In this document: positions 17,319 through 25,743 of the stretch, one piece after another | Layout of the letters: each line of letters begins with the position of its first letter | Position numbering within the stretch: the stretch's first letter is position 1 | Made by a program: the position numbers and the translations under genes | DNA from: CCY15215 sp039194995 | GTDB lineage: Bacteria > Cyanobacteriota > Cyanobacteriia > Cyanobacteriales > Spirulinaceae | DNA: 64,000 bases | Assembly: GCA_039194995.1 (NCBI GenBank) | Contig: JBCCVR010000002.1 | Span: forward strand, 1-64,000 | Direction of reading: 5' to 3' | Notes under the pieces: model-generated | Seen by the model: only the letters and a program-made list of their open reading frames with translations | Database searches by the model: none | What the model was told of the DNA's origin: nothing

Positions 17319-17716
17319 CCGATACGGGTTTTGTCGTTGCCTTGCTCAATAGTTCCGATCCTCAACACAAAACTGTCGTTCAAATATATGCAAAACAACG
17401 ATCAATCCTTTTACCTCAGACTGTTTTTGCTGAAGTTGCCTATTTAGTAAGTCGTAATGCAAGCACAAGCAAACTTATTGATTTTCTACGAGGACTCTCA
17501 GAAAGTCGCTTTCAGATTGAAGCATTACAAGCACAAGATTTTCTGAGAGTTGCAGACATTTTAGAAGAATATACCGATAGCCGAATTGATTTTGTCGATG
17601 CAACTGTAATGGCGATCGCAGAGCGGTATAAAATAACAGTAATACTAACACTAGATCGACGAGATTTTAGTTTATTTCGGCCTCGGCATTGTGACGCATT
17701 CCAGCTTCTCCCGTAA
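17291..17716 (+). CDS. vapC: PIN-domain ribonuclease toxin, VapC-like
   Basis: A 141-residue PIN-domain protein, predicted Mg-dependent RNase. The four acidic residues are visible: Asp in VADTGFVVALL, Glu in VFAEVAYL, Asp in DFVDATVMAIAERY, and Asp in ILTLDRRDFSLF. The last block is the typical VapC C-terminus. Two in-frame starts exist (17291 and 17297); either lies within the antitoxin gene. The order antitoxin-toxin with overlap is canonical for type II systems. Confidence 0.85.
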   Translation: MDMERRTSVADTGFVVALLNSSDPQHKTVVQIYAKQRSILLPQTVFAEVAYLVSRNASTSKLIDFLRGLSESRFQIEALQAQDFLRVADILEEYTDSRIDFVDATVMAIAERYKITVILTLDRRDFSLFRPRHCDAFQLLP

Positions 17717-17817
17717 AGAAAAATTAGTTTTACACTAATAAAACTTTTTTGTAGACAAAACAAAGAAGATGACTAGATTTATGTAAAATTTATTAATTCT
17801 CAATGCCAAAGGCTTTT

Positions 17818-18984
17818 TTATCTCAACACGGTCATTTTGGCTAGAAATCGCCCTAAAACCTGCTTTAATACCATCGCCGTCCACTCAATATCTGCCTGTG
17901 TCGTATCTTTCCCCAAAGAGAAACGGATTCCCGCCAGTGCCATTGCATCGTCGTATCCCATCGCCTTTAAAATGGGGCTGGGACTGAGTTTACCGCTATG
18001 ACAGGCAGATCCGGCACTAATAGCAATTCCCGCGAGGTTCATCTGACGCACGATCGCTTTCCCCGTGACTTCTCCGGCGAGGGGAGAAGTTAAACAAAAA
18101 CTGACATGATGGGGCAAACGATGCAGGCGATCGCCCGTTGGCACAAGATAGGGACAATCTGCTAGGCTCTCGAAGAGGAGATCTCGCAATTCTCTTAATC
18201 GAGATCTCTCTAATTCGAGATTCTGTAGAGCTAATTCTGCCGCCACGCCAAAGCCCGCGATCGGTGCGATCGCCTGTGTGCCCGATCGCAAGCCCCCTTC
18301 TTGTCCACCCCCCATGAGTAACGGAAATAACTTGACTCCCCGACGGACGTATAGCGCCCCCATTCCTTGGGGTCCGTAGAGTTTGTGACTGGAAAGGGAT
18401 AACAGATCCGCGCCCAACTGTTGCACGTCTAAGGGCAAACGTCCCGCTACCTGTACCGCATCGGTATGGAATAATACGCCGCGATCGCAGGCAATGCGGG
18501 CGAGCCTTTCAATCGGTTGTAGGGTTCCGACTTCGCTTTGACCGTAAATCATGGAAATCAGAACGGTGTTGCTTTGTATGCTGGCTTGTAAGTCTTCTGG
18601 GTTGACTCTTCCTTGGGGGTTTACTCCCAAGCGCGTCACCTGCCAGCCTTGCTGTTCTAAAAATTTTACGGGTTCGGCGATCGCGGAATGTTCGACCTCG
18701 GAAATAATTAAATGTTGGGGTTGGCGATATTGGCGAGTAATGCCAAAAATTGCGAGGTTATTCGCTTCAGTTCCCCCCGAAGTGAAAGTAATCGTATTGG
18801 GATCGGGGGCATTAATTAAACGAGAAACTTTAAATCTTGCCTCTTCGAGTAAGAAAGCGGCTCTTTCTCCCCAAATATGCAAACTCGAAGAATTTCCCCA
18901 TTGAGATGTTGCGACTTGTTGAACTTTCTCAGTAACTTCTTGGCGTTGGGGAGTCGTTGCACTGTAATCGAGATAAATTTGCAT
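17818..18984 (-). CDS. Cysteine desulfurase, NifS/IscS class
   Basis: A PLP enzyme that removes sulfur from cysteine for Fe-S clusters and thiolation. The 388-residue product begins MQIYLDYSATTPQRQEV, the invariant first strand; upstream in-frame ATGs to 19074 run into repeat DNA and are ignored. SSHKLYGPQGMGALY carries the PLP Lys, and SAGSACHSG carries the active-site Cys on the mobile loop, typical of group I NifS/IscS enzymes. Since no nif genes are visible, a housekeeping or tRNA-thiolation role is likely. Convergent with vapC. Confidence 0.93.
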   Translation of the reverse strand: MQIYLDYSATTPQRQEVTEKVQQVATSQWGNSSSLHIWGERAAFLLEEARFKVSRLINAPDPNTITFTSGGTEANNLAIFGITRQYRQPQHLIISEVEHSAIAEPVKFLEQQGWQVTRLGVNPQGRVNPEDLQASIQSNTVLISMIYGQSEVGTLQPIERLARIACDRGVLFHTDAVQVAGRLPLDVQQLGADLLSLSSHKLYGPQGMGALYVRRGVKLFPLLMGGGQEGGLRSGTQAIAPIAGFGVAAELALQNLELERSRLRELRDLLFESLADCPYLVPTGDRLHRLPHHVSFCLTSPLAGEVTGKAIVRQMNLAGIAISAGSACHSGKLSPSPILKAMGYDDAMALAGIRFSLGKDTTQADIEWTAMVLKQVLGRFLAKMTVLR

Positions 18985-19055
18985 GATATTTGAAAAAAGA
19001 GAGACCCGATAATAATTGTCAATTACCCACTGATAACTGATAACTGGTAACTGCA

Positions 19056-19436
19056 TTACCCGCCTGGTTTGCAAACATTGTAATCTTCATGAGAGATTAC
19101 CGCTTCTGGGACGAGGAGACTACCACAGTCGCGACAAATTAGGCGATAATTGCGGGTAACGGGAATACTGATGATAAAGCGATCGTGACGAAGGCGCTTG
19201 CCGCGAAATTGGCGATAGTCTTGCTGTTCTTGGATACCACTGATTATTTTTCGCGCTTTGACGACAACGTTTTTAGGCAGATCGGTTAGATCGATAAGAT
19301 CGTGGGCAAAGGTTGCTTCCCACTTTTGTTTTTCCTGTTTCTTTTTTTCTCGATCGTCTTCTTTTTGGGCACATCGGTGGCAAATCTGTCCGTATCCTTT
19401 GTGACCGCAAGGAAAAGTTTTTTTTCGTCTAGCCAT
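19056..19436 (-). CDS. Zinc-ribbon protein with a RelE/ParE-like domain
   Basis: A 126-residue protein. The N-terminus has a zinc-finger-like C-G-H-x4-C-x2-C pattern (FPCGHKGYGQICHRC), then a highly charged helix (EDDREKKKQEKQKWE). Residues ~50-108 (LPKNVVVKARKIISGI, GKRLRHDRFIISIPV, RNYRLICRD) follow the RelE/ParE/HigB fold pattern: two helices, then GKRL and an R-x-Y-R-L strand. A second C-x2-C (CRDCG) and a final Cys follow. The family appears cyanobacterial and uncharacterised. No antitoxin is adjacent. The RelE-like resemblance is my inference from pattern. Confidence 0.7.
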   Translation of the reverse strand: MARRKKTFPCGHKGYGQICHRCAQKEDDREKKKQEKQKWEATFAHDLIDLTDLPKNVVVKARKIISGIQEQQDYRQFRGKRLRHDRFIISIPVTRNYRLICRDCGSLLVPEAVISHEDYNVCKPGG

Positions 19437-19711
19437 GATTCTATATCATTCTTGCTCGACTGTAGTGGTATACAAATCATCTCGGCGATGAAATTACATC
19501 ACTATGCAAGATGGTAGTGAGAGTTGCAGATGCTGTCTCGACAAGCGCGATCGCCTGAACGATTGCATCTCGAGCTGAGGTTGACGAAACAGCACGACCT
19601 GATTTTAAGTACATCCTCTCATTTTACGATATGAGGAAACTTTGCGCTACTCGGGCAAGTCGTTTTTTATCTTAAGAAATTGACAAGGGGGAAGACCCCA
19701 GCAACGGGCAA
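19437..19711. other. Intergenic region, nothing recognised
   Basis: 275 bases upstream of the zinc-ribbon gene and downstream of the Nudix gene. It holds HIP1-type sequence but no convincing promoter or ORF. Confidence 0.4.
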
Positions 19712-20140
19712 TTATAGATAGGTTAAAAAAGATTTGGGAACGATCTTCAACTCTCCAGACAAACAGCGATCGCGAGGAATCCACAAGGCTTTTTTTTCAC
19801 GTTTCCCTTCATTAAAGAAAATTTCTTCGCGTTGATAAAAGTTAACATTGGCGAAATCGCATTGATAGACTTGCAGGATTTCGTGTTTGGCTTTGCCGTT
19901 AAAGGTAAATAAACTTTCCAAACAGCCCAAATAGTGAATATTTGTTAAATCAGCTTGCAATTCTTCTTGGAATTCTCTTTGCAAAGCAATTAAACTGGTT
20001 TCACCAAAGTCAACTCCACCCCCGAGGGCGCGATAGAATCGTTCGTCTTTGACGCGATCGTAACCCTCGGAAAGAAAGAGGCGATCGCCGTCGCGAATCA
20101 ATCCCAAGGCTAACACGCGAATTTTACCCGATTTACTCAT
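19712..20140 (-). CDS. Nudix hydrolase
   Basis: A 142-residue pyrophosphohydrolase of nucleoside-diphosphate derivatives. The Nudix box reads GGGVDFGETSLIALQREFQEEL, the core of the G-x5-E-x7-R-E-U-x-E-E motif, with the metal-binding Glu residues intact. The start ATG 20140 (MSKSGKIRV) was chosen because it overlaps the end of the upstream gene by 8 bases; the longer frame only extends through that gene. Substrate unknown. Probably co-transcribed with the DUF3531 gene. Confidence 0.87.
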   Translation of the reverse strand: MSKSGKIRVLALGLIRDGDRLFLSEGYDRVKDERFYRALGGGVDFGETSLIALQREFQEELQADLTNIHYLGCLESLFTFNGKAKHEILQVYQCDFANVNFYQREEIFFNEGKREKKALWIPRDRCLSGELKIVPKSFLTYL

Positions 20141-20597
20141 AAAATGAATTGGATGCAGAATCAAAGACAGAGCGATCGCTTTCCTGAAGCGGCCAATCTT
20201 CATTTTCGCCGCCAATAATCAGTTGTTGAATCTGAACATATTCTCGATCCAGACGGAGGAGAGCATTAATTAAAATGTCAAGGGCGATCGCGTCGCTCGT
20301 TCCGAGGTCGAACCAACACCTCCCCCAAGTTCCTTGGTATTCAAATTCTCCCATATTGTGCATGAGTGCCATGAGAGAATCATCGGCAGATTCAGCCTTA
20401 TACTCTAGATAGCTGACATCAACCCCCGTATCTGTAACTTGCAAATTTTCGGCATTAAAACCGCCTAATTTCCCCAAATAAAACCAAGAGTCAAATACTT
20501 CCTCGATATACTGTTGTTCCATATAAGAAGGAACGGTAGAAAATTCTACCCAAATCCAAACATCAAAAGGATTAAACTCTCTAAATTTAATTTCCAT
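20133..20597 (-). CDS. DUF3531 family protein
   Basis: A 154-residue soluble protein of a family conserved in cyanobacteria and plastid-bearing plants. Recognisable features are the start MEIKFREFNPFDVWIWVEF, EVFDSWFYLGKLGGFNAENL, and the C-terminal DAIALDILINALLRLD. No catalytic motif or membrane segment is seen; function unknown. It is followed, with 8-base overlap, by the Nudix gene. A heptamer repeat array abuts its 5' end, leaving almost no native leader. Confidence 0.8.
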   Translation of the reverse strand: MEIKFREFNPFDVWIWVEFSTVPSYMEQQYIEEVFDSWFYLGKLGGFNAENLQVTDTGVDVSYLEYKAESADDSLMALMHNMGEFEYQGTWGRCWFDLGTSDAIALDILINALLRLDREYVQIQQLIIGGENEDWPLQESDRSVFDSASNSFYE

Positions 20598-20598
20598 A

Positions 20599-20705
20599 TT
20601 TTGTTGTTTGTTGTTTGTTGTTTGTTGTTTGTTGTTTGCTCCTTACCCGAATCTCCTCTCTTGCTTTCCTCCTCTTGGGAGGGGGCTGGGTCAAGGGTTG
20701 CGAGA
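20599..20705. repeat. Heptamer array plus CTCTTGGGAGGGG-type repeat
   Basis: TTGTTTG/TTGTTGT units run from 20601 to about 20638 and are followed by CTCCTCTTGGGAGGGGGCTG (20666-20690 region). The two blocks commonly occur together in this genome (see 36.2 and 41.9 kb). They fill the space between the sugar-binding lipoprotein and DUF3531. Confidence 0.75.
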
Positions 20706-20711
20706 TGGGTC

Positions 20712-21992
20712 TTACCGACTCGATATATCGTTCCATTCCTCGGCGGCATCTTCTAATGCTTGTTCGACGCTTTTTTCTCCGAGCATGGCAGCTTGTAAGT
20801 TACTGTAAATTGCTTTTTGTAGGGGCTTGAGATTGTCCATTGCTGGGAGTAAAACTTCGGCTGTATCTAATTGTTGCGCTCCGGCTTTTGAGGCGCGATC
20901 GAGGGGGGAAGGTTCGGTTTTTTCGTTCAATTCGCGAATGTATTCTTGTACCGAATCTTGAGTTGATGGTAACACATTCGCTGCTTTTGCAAATTCGAGT
21001 TGATTGGCAGAATTGGTGACAAATAAGGCAAACTTGAGGGCATCTTCTGGCTTGTCTGTATCTCGGGGAATCACCAAATTCATTACAGCAACATTCTTTT
21101 TACCCGTTTCTCCCGTGATTTGTAGCCCAACATCGGAAACTTTAGCAATATCGGGAGCATTACTTTCAATCGTCGGAAAAAATTGCGCCCCTGTCGTTAA
21201 TAACGCGATTTCTCCAGCCTGATATAGGTCGATCGCATAGCGATGTCCTTGGGTTAAAACTTCGGGAGGTAAGAGTTCGTTTTGATAGAGATCGACCCAA
21301 TATTGAAAAGCGGCTTGTCCCTCTGGCGTATTAAAGGCGGCTTTTCCTTCTCTATCCAGTAAAGTTACTCCCATTTTGATCAAAGATTCTAAAACCTCCC
21401 CCGAATCTTCCGGGACAAAACTAACAAAAAATCCGTATTTCCCTGTCGTTTCTTTAACCCGTTTGGCCATATCTGCCAATTCGGTATAAGTACCGGGGGA
21501 TTCATTCAGTCCGGCTTCTTGCAAAAGGGCGCGATTGTAGATGACAATCTGAGTGGTGAGATACCAAGGAATGCCAAAACTTTTATCATCTAAAATACTA
21601 GCTTGCCAAATTTTGGGAAGATATTGCGATCGCGCTTCTGAAGAAATTTTTTCATCCAGATCGAACCAAGCATTTCGGGTTGCCAGTTGGGACGCAAAAA
21701 CAGGATTGAGATTGACCACATCGGGGGCGGTTCTTGCCGAAACTGCTGTGAGAATTTTACTTTCCATCGCACTCCAAGGCACGTCCACCCAACGCACCGT
21801 CACCCCCGGATTTTCTGCCTCGAACTCGGCAATCAAATCGTTAAAATAGTCATCAAATTTTGGTTGCAGTTGCATCGTCCAAAATTCGATTTCTCCTGCA
21901 TCATCCGTAGCAGGACGCGAGCCGCTGCAGCCAACAGAGACAGTTAACAATAGCCCCGCGAGGAGAGATAAACCCAAAGAAAACGGCTTCAT
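20712..21992 (-). CDS. ABC transporter sugar-binding lipoprotein
   Basis: A 426-residue family-1 extracellular solute-binding protein. The N-terminus MKPFSLGLSLLAGLLLTVSV followed by GCSGS is a lipoprotein signal with lipidated Cys near residue 22. EIEFWTMQLQPKF, FEAENPGVTVRWVDVPW and the IEFW/GRGMPxx-like core are typical of maltose/sugar-binding proteins. ATG 21992 was chosen to begin the signal peptide. No permease or ATPase gene is next to it, so it is an orphan binding protein whose transporter must be encoded elsewhere. Ligand unknown. Confidence 0.88.
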   Translation of the reverse strand: MKPFSLGLSLLAGLLLTVSVGCSGSRPATDDAGEIEFWTMQLQPKFDDYFNDLIAEFEAENPGVTVRWVDVPWSAMESKILTAVSARTAPDVVNLNPVFASQLATRNAWFDLDEKISSEARSQYLPKIWQASILDDKSFGIPWYLTTQIVIYNRALLQEAGLNESPGTYTELADMAKRVKETTGKYGFFVSFVPEDSGEVLESLIKMGVTLLDREGKAAFNTPEGQAAFQYWVDLYQNELLPPEVLTQGHRYAIDLYQAGEIALLTTGAQFFPTIESNAPDIAKVSDVGLQITGETGKKNVAVMNLVIPRDTDKPEDALKFALFVTNSANQLEFAKAANVLPSTQDSVQEYIRELNEKTEPSPLDRASKAGAQQLDTAEVLLPAMDNLKPLQKAIYSNLQAAMLGEKSVEQALEDAAEEWNDISSR

Positions 21993-22044
21993 GTATCGAC
22001 GAGTAACGAACAACGAACAATTATTAACCAGTTGAGGGCGAGAG

Positions 22045-22332
22045 TCAATCGAAGTCGAGGGCATCCGGTAAGAAAAAATGGTTCAAAGAGCGAGCAATTT
22101 CTTCGAGGCGATCGCTGCTTAGGGTTAGGGAATCAAGGGTTTGGGGCAATTCTTCGTGCAGGGCTTCGAGATCGAGGCGATCGAGTTCCGTTTGAATGGC
22201 GGCGATGGGTTCGGGATAGTGTTGGTGATAAAGTTGCACCAGATTCAATAGTGCGCGGACATCTTTCTGAACCTGTGGTAGTTGCGATTGTTGTAACTGC
22301 GCTAAAGTATCGGTCAACTCTGTTACTTTCAT
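22045..22332 (-). CDS. Small all-helical protein resembling a DHp hairpin of cyanobacterial kinases
   Basis: A 95-residue ORF. Residues ~27-90 (LLNLVQLYHQHYPEPIAAIQ ... DRLEEIARSLNHF) line up with the dimerisation helices of cyanobacterial histidine kinases; the kinase at 37.2 kb has LIHLIKLYQENYPHPPVTIA ... INTIVTSLRTF in the same arrangement. The part carrying the phospho-acceptor His is missing and replaced by MKVTELTDTLAQLQQSQLPQ. Its ATG touches the stop of a decayed kinase C-terminal fragment (TAAATG). It may be a gene remnant or a free-standing dimerisation/interference protein. Confidence 0.55.
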   Translation of the reverse strand: MKVTELTDTLAQLQQSQLPQVQKDVRALLNLVQLYHQHYPEPIAAIQTELDRLDLEALHEELPQTLDSLTLSSDRLEEIARSLNHFFLPDALDFD

Positions 22333-22558
22333 TTATCGGGCAAGGGTGATGAGTTTTTGAGCAAAGGAGCGATAGCATTCGTCGAATCCGATGCGCTTCT
22401 TTCTCGATCGCGCGGATATCGCCAATTTGAGCCGCATTGTGGAGGGTTTGCAGTTCTGTAATGGGAGGAACTACCCATTCTCTAGCGATCGCCGATTCTT
22501 CGGAATTGTCCTCGGGCGTGCCTTCGCTGTCTCGCTACTGAGCTAGCAAATCGTTCAT
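22333..22558 (-). pseudogene. Decayed C-terminus of a hybrid histidine kinase
   Basis: On the minus strand one frame reads MNDLLAQ, stop, RDSEGTPEDNSEESAIAREW, VVPPITELQTLHNAAQIGDI, RAIEKEAHRI. After a -1 shift near 22385-22391 another frame continues FDECYRSFAQKLITLAR and stop. This pattern (PP-x-x-EL-x-x-L-x-x-A-x-x-GDI ... FA-x-x-L-x-x-LA) is the helical tail found after receiver domains in cyanobacterial hybrid kinases. An in-frame TAG (22535-22537) and a frameshift show decay. It lies just after the intact hybrid kinase gene, suggesting a degenerate tandem relative. Confidence 0.7.
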
Positions 22559-22634
22559 CCGATGGGATGAAAGGGGAAAATCAAGATGCACCGGATTGGA
22601 AGTCTCAAGGCAATTCTAACCGATTGACTGGCAA

Positions 22635-25562
22635 TTAACCTTCTTGTAACAAGTCTTGGATTGCTGTGAGTTGAAAGTTATCCACTAATTCTTTTAAGCG
22701 CTCTGCTAAAGACGCGCGCTCTGGCGGAATTTCTGCAATCAATTCGAGAACTTCATCATCATCAAGAATTGTACTGGCATGATGTAGGCGTTCTTTCCAT
22801 TCTGGCGGCATTGCTTTTAAGTCTGAATGACTTAAATCTTGAGTTTTCGTTACTTTTAACTTTTCTTCGAGGTTTTCTTCTACATAGATATATTCAACCC
22901 CCAAATGTTTGGAGATCGCTTCAAAAATAGTGGCTTCTCGAAAGGGCTTTCTTAGGAAATCATCGCATCCCGCCGAGAGAACGATCGCTCTTTCTTCTTC
23001 CAAGACGCTGGCAGTTAGGGCGATGATACTCGTCGCATTGCCCTTGAGCGTCCCTTTAATCTGTTGGGTGGCTTCATAGCCGTTCATCACTGGCATTCTC
23101 ATGTCCATGAAAATCAGATGGGGTGTCCATGCTTGCCATTGGGCGATCGCTTCTCGTCCGTTACTGGCTTCTCGTACCTCAAAACCAAGGGGTTGTAAGA
23201 GTTTGATCAACAACAAGCGGTTGTGGGGGCGATCGTCTACGACTAAAATTTTATAGGTAGGTTGACCGGGTTTGAGGGCAGTAACTTGCTTCGGACTGGA
23301 TTTGACTTCGACATCCGAGGCATCAACAAGCTCTGCGTTGATGTGGAAGGTGGCGATCGTGCCTTCTCCCACCCGCGAGCGAATGGCAATATCTCCCCCC
23401 ATCAAGCGGACGAAGGTTTGCGTAATAGGCAGTCCCAGTCCCGCTCCTTGTTGGCTTTGTTTGCCGCTTTCGGTCTGTCCGAAAACTTCAAACAGTTTCT
23501 CTAGTTCTTCTTCAGCAATTCCTGCTCCCGTATCTTGCACTTCGAATAGGATTTTTGTTGTTTGCTGTTGGTTGGCGATCTCCCCTTCTTTTCCCCCCTT
23601 ACTAAGAGGGGATCTCCCTTCTTTTCCCCCCTTAGTAAGGGGGGTTAGAGGAGATCTCCCCTCTGGCTTCCCCTCTTGGGAAAGGATTGGGGGGTGGGTT
23701 GTTGGTTGTTGGTTATCGGGTAAACAACCCGCTCGTAAAGATACGCCGCCTTCTGAGGTAAACTTGATGCTGTTGTTCAGTAAATTCAGCAAGACTTGGC
23801 GGAGTTTGGTTTCGTCGGTGCGGATGTATCGCGGTAAGTCTTCGTTGCGATCGCAGAGGAGTTGCAAGCCCTTACTTTCTGCTTGTAGGTGCAATAAATC
23901 CTCGATTTCGTGTAACAGCAAGTAGAGGTCGAAATTGCGGGGATTGAGGGTCATTTTACCCGCTTCAACTTTGGACAGATCCAAAACATTGTTAACGAGG
24001 GTGAGCAAATAATCCCCACTGCGGTTGACAATGCCGATATTTTCTCGCTGTTCCGAGGACAAATGGCGATCGCGGATGGCAATTTGCGAAAATCCCAAAA
24101 TGGCGTTTAAAGGGGTGCGCAATTCATGGCTCATATGGGCGAGAAATTCGCTTTTGGCCTGATTGGCACTATCAGCAGCTTCCTTAGCTCTTGCGAGTTC
24201 TAGGGTGCGTTCTTCGACTTTGAGTTCCAACGTATCGAAGGCAGTTTTTAACTGATCCCCCATGCGGTTGAAGGCTCGGGCGAGTACGCTCAGTTCGCCG
24301 ATGGGAGAATCTGGTACTCGATGAGAGAGATTTCCCCCCGCGATCGCGTCGGATCCTTGGGAGAGAAGAAAAATCGTCCGCGCGATCCAGCGAGAGGTCA
24401 ACACTCCCGATACTGCTGCTACCACGAGGGCAAACCCGCACAAAATGATGGTATTGCGAGTGTTGGCATTGATTTCCGCCATAAAGTCGGCTTCGGGAAT
24501 GACAATGGCGATCGACCAATCCAAACCCCGATCGTCTTGGAAAGGGGTGACTTGTAAAAAATGTTTGCGCCCTTCAATCTCAACGAGATGAGGGAAATTT
24601 GGGTCTCGATGGGGGTTTGTTGTCTCGAATGAATCGCTAACCTCGTTTTGCACCTGTTCCCAAGTTTGCTGGATTATTGGGTTGGGAATTTCGGAAACAG
24701 AAATGGGTTTAAAGTCTTTGCCGTCCCGTTTAACGAGGGCTTCTCCGGTTGAAGTGCCGATCGCAATGCCGGATTGCTCAAAGATAAAAGCCTGCCCGGA
24801 TTTGCCGATTTTGAGGCTGGCGAGAAAGTCACTAATGGCATCAAGGGCGAAGGTTGTCGCAAAAACGCCGACGAGTTCTTCTTGAGTTTCCCCTGCATAA
24901 AGCGGCATCACGAAATCAATCCCCAGTATGCCTTCTAAATACCAAGCATAAGGAGCAGTCCAAGCAACATCCCGAGCTTGAACCGCAGCCCGATACCAAG
25001 GGCGAACTTTTGGCTGGTAATCGTAACCGCGATCGATTTCTGCGCCGATATTGCCATTGCGATCGCTCTCGAAGGTCACAATTTCACCATTCGCCGAACC
25101 CTCGGCTAGGGCAAGAGCGAGTTCACCGTTTTTATTGCGGAAAGCCCCTGAAAATTCTCTGCGTTCGCTTCCCCAAGAAAGATAGCTGACCTCGGGAAAC
25201 CAAAGCAGTTGCTTGAGAAAATGTTGATTGAGATCGGGCAGATCGTCTACGTTTAAGCGTCCGGCGCGAACTAAATCGGCATTCATTTCATTGACGATCG
25301 CCGGTACTTTTGTATAGGTTTCGAGACGAGTTTTGATGCGCTGTCCGATTTCTCCTTGTAACTCTAGAGCGAGGGTCGAGATTGCCCTTTGTCCGTTGCG
25401 AAAAGAGAGCCATCCCACCAAACTAACGGCAGCAAAAATTTGCACGAGAAAGGGAATGATTAAGACCCAACGTAAAGGGAACTTGCGGGAGGAACGAGGA
25501 GGAAGCGCCGATAGGTTTTCTCGTTCAGTCGATTGATGGGGATCGGTAGGAGTAATCGCCAT
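22635..25562 (-). CDS. Hybrid sensor histidine kinase (dCache-HAMP-HisKA-HATPase-REC)
   Basis: A 975-residue transmembrane hybrid kinase. Order: TM1 near residues 35-55, a dCache sensor (DYQPKVRPWYRAA motif) to ~370, TM2 ~375-400, HAMP, coiled coil, HisKA with intact SHELRTPLNAILGFS, HATPase with N-box LLNNSIKFT, G1 DTGAGI and G2 QGAGLGLPI, then a receiver domain (KILVVDDRPHNR, phospho-Asp in IFMDMRMPVMNG, KPF) and a helical tail. Between the N-box strand and G1 about 55 residues rich in QQTT, KGGKEG and RSPL are encoded by repeat DNA. Start ATG 25562 (MAITPTDPH) preferred; an ATG 7 codons earlier is possible. Confidence 0.92.
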   Translation of the reverse strand: MAITPTDPHQSTERENLSALPPRSSRKFPLRWVLIIPFLVQIFAAVSLVGWLSFRNGQRAISTLALELQGEIGQRIKTRLETYTKVPAIVNEMNADLVRAGRLNVDDLPDLNQHFLKQLLWFPEVSYLSWGSERREFSGAFRNKNGELALALAEGSANGEIVTFESDRNGNIGAEIDRGYDYQPKVRPWYRAAVQARDVAWTAPYAWYLEGILGIDFVMPLYAGETQEELVGVFATTFALDAISDFLASLKIGKSGQAFIFEQSGIAIGTSTGEALVKRDGKDFKPISVSEIPNPIIQQTWEQVQNEVSDSFETTNPHRDPNFPHLVEIEGRKHFLQVTPFQDDRGLDWSIAIVIPEADFMAEINANTRNTIILCGFALVVAAVSGVLTSRWIARTIFLLSQGSDAIAGGNLSHRVPDSPIGELSVLARAFNRMGDQLKTAFDTLELKVEERTLELARAKEAADSANQAKSEFLAHMSHELRTPLNAILGFSQIAIRDRHLSSEQRENIGIVNRSGDYLLTLVNNVLDLSKVEAGKMTLNPRNFDLYLLLHEIEDLLHLQAESKGLQLLCDRNEDLPRYIRTDETKLRQVLLNLLNNSIKFTSEGGVSLRAGCLPDNQQPTTHPPILSQEGKPEGRSPLTPLTKGGKEGRSPLSKGGKEGEIANQQQTTKILFEVQDTGAGIAEEELEKLFEVFGQTESGKQSQQGAGLGLPITQTFVRLMGGDIAIRSRVGEGTIATFHINAELVDASDVEVKSSPKQVTALKPGQPTYKILVVDDRPHNRLLLIKLLQPLGFEVREASNGREAIAQWQAWTPHLIFMDMRMPVMNGYEATQQIKGTLKGNATSIIALTASVLEEERAIVLSAGCDDFLRKPFREATIFEAISKHLGVEYIYVEENLEEKLKVTKTQDLSHSDLKAMPPEWKERLHHASTILDDDEVLELIAEIPPERASLAERLKELVDNFQLTAIQDLLQEG
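23556..23735. repeat. Repeat cluster inserted in-frame in the kinase ATPase domain
   Basis: TTGTTTGCTGTTGGTTG at one edge and GTTGTTGGTTGTTGGTTA at the other flank two direct repeats containing CTTTTCCCCCCTTA and a CCCCTCTTGGGAAAGG unit. All three repeat types occur in intergenic DNA here. The insert keeps the frame open and falls where other HATPase domains have a short hairpin loop. Confidence 0.8.
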
Positions 25563-25743
25563 AATTTTGAGACCGCTTGCCAAAAATTTCGCTTGTTTTT
25601 TAAGAGTCGCTCGAGCGTAAGTTCAGTATAGTCGAGAGAATCCGCTTGCGCGATCGCTTTCGTCTTCTCGTTCAACACCAAAAAAGAAGGCTGGAGAAAT
25701 TCTCCCGCCCCCTCAGATTGCTTCGGCTCGTGTTTTCTTCTGA

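Noticed and set aside
20599..20640. Heptamer TTGTTTG arrays considered as CRISPR or a replication-origin element
   Set aside because: Units are adjacent with no spacers and recur as dispersed short arrays, so they are STRR-type repeats; no dnaA or dnaN nearby.
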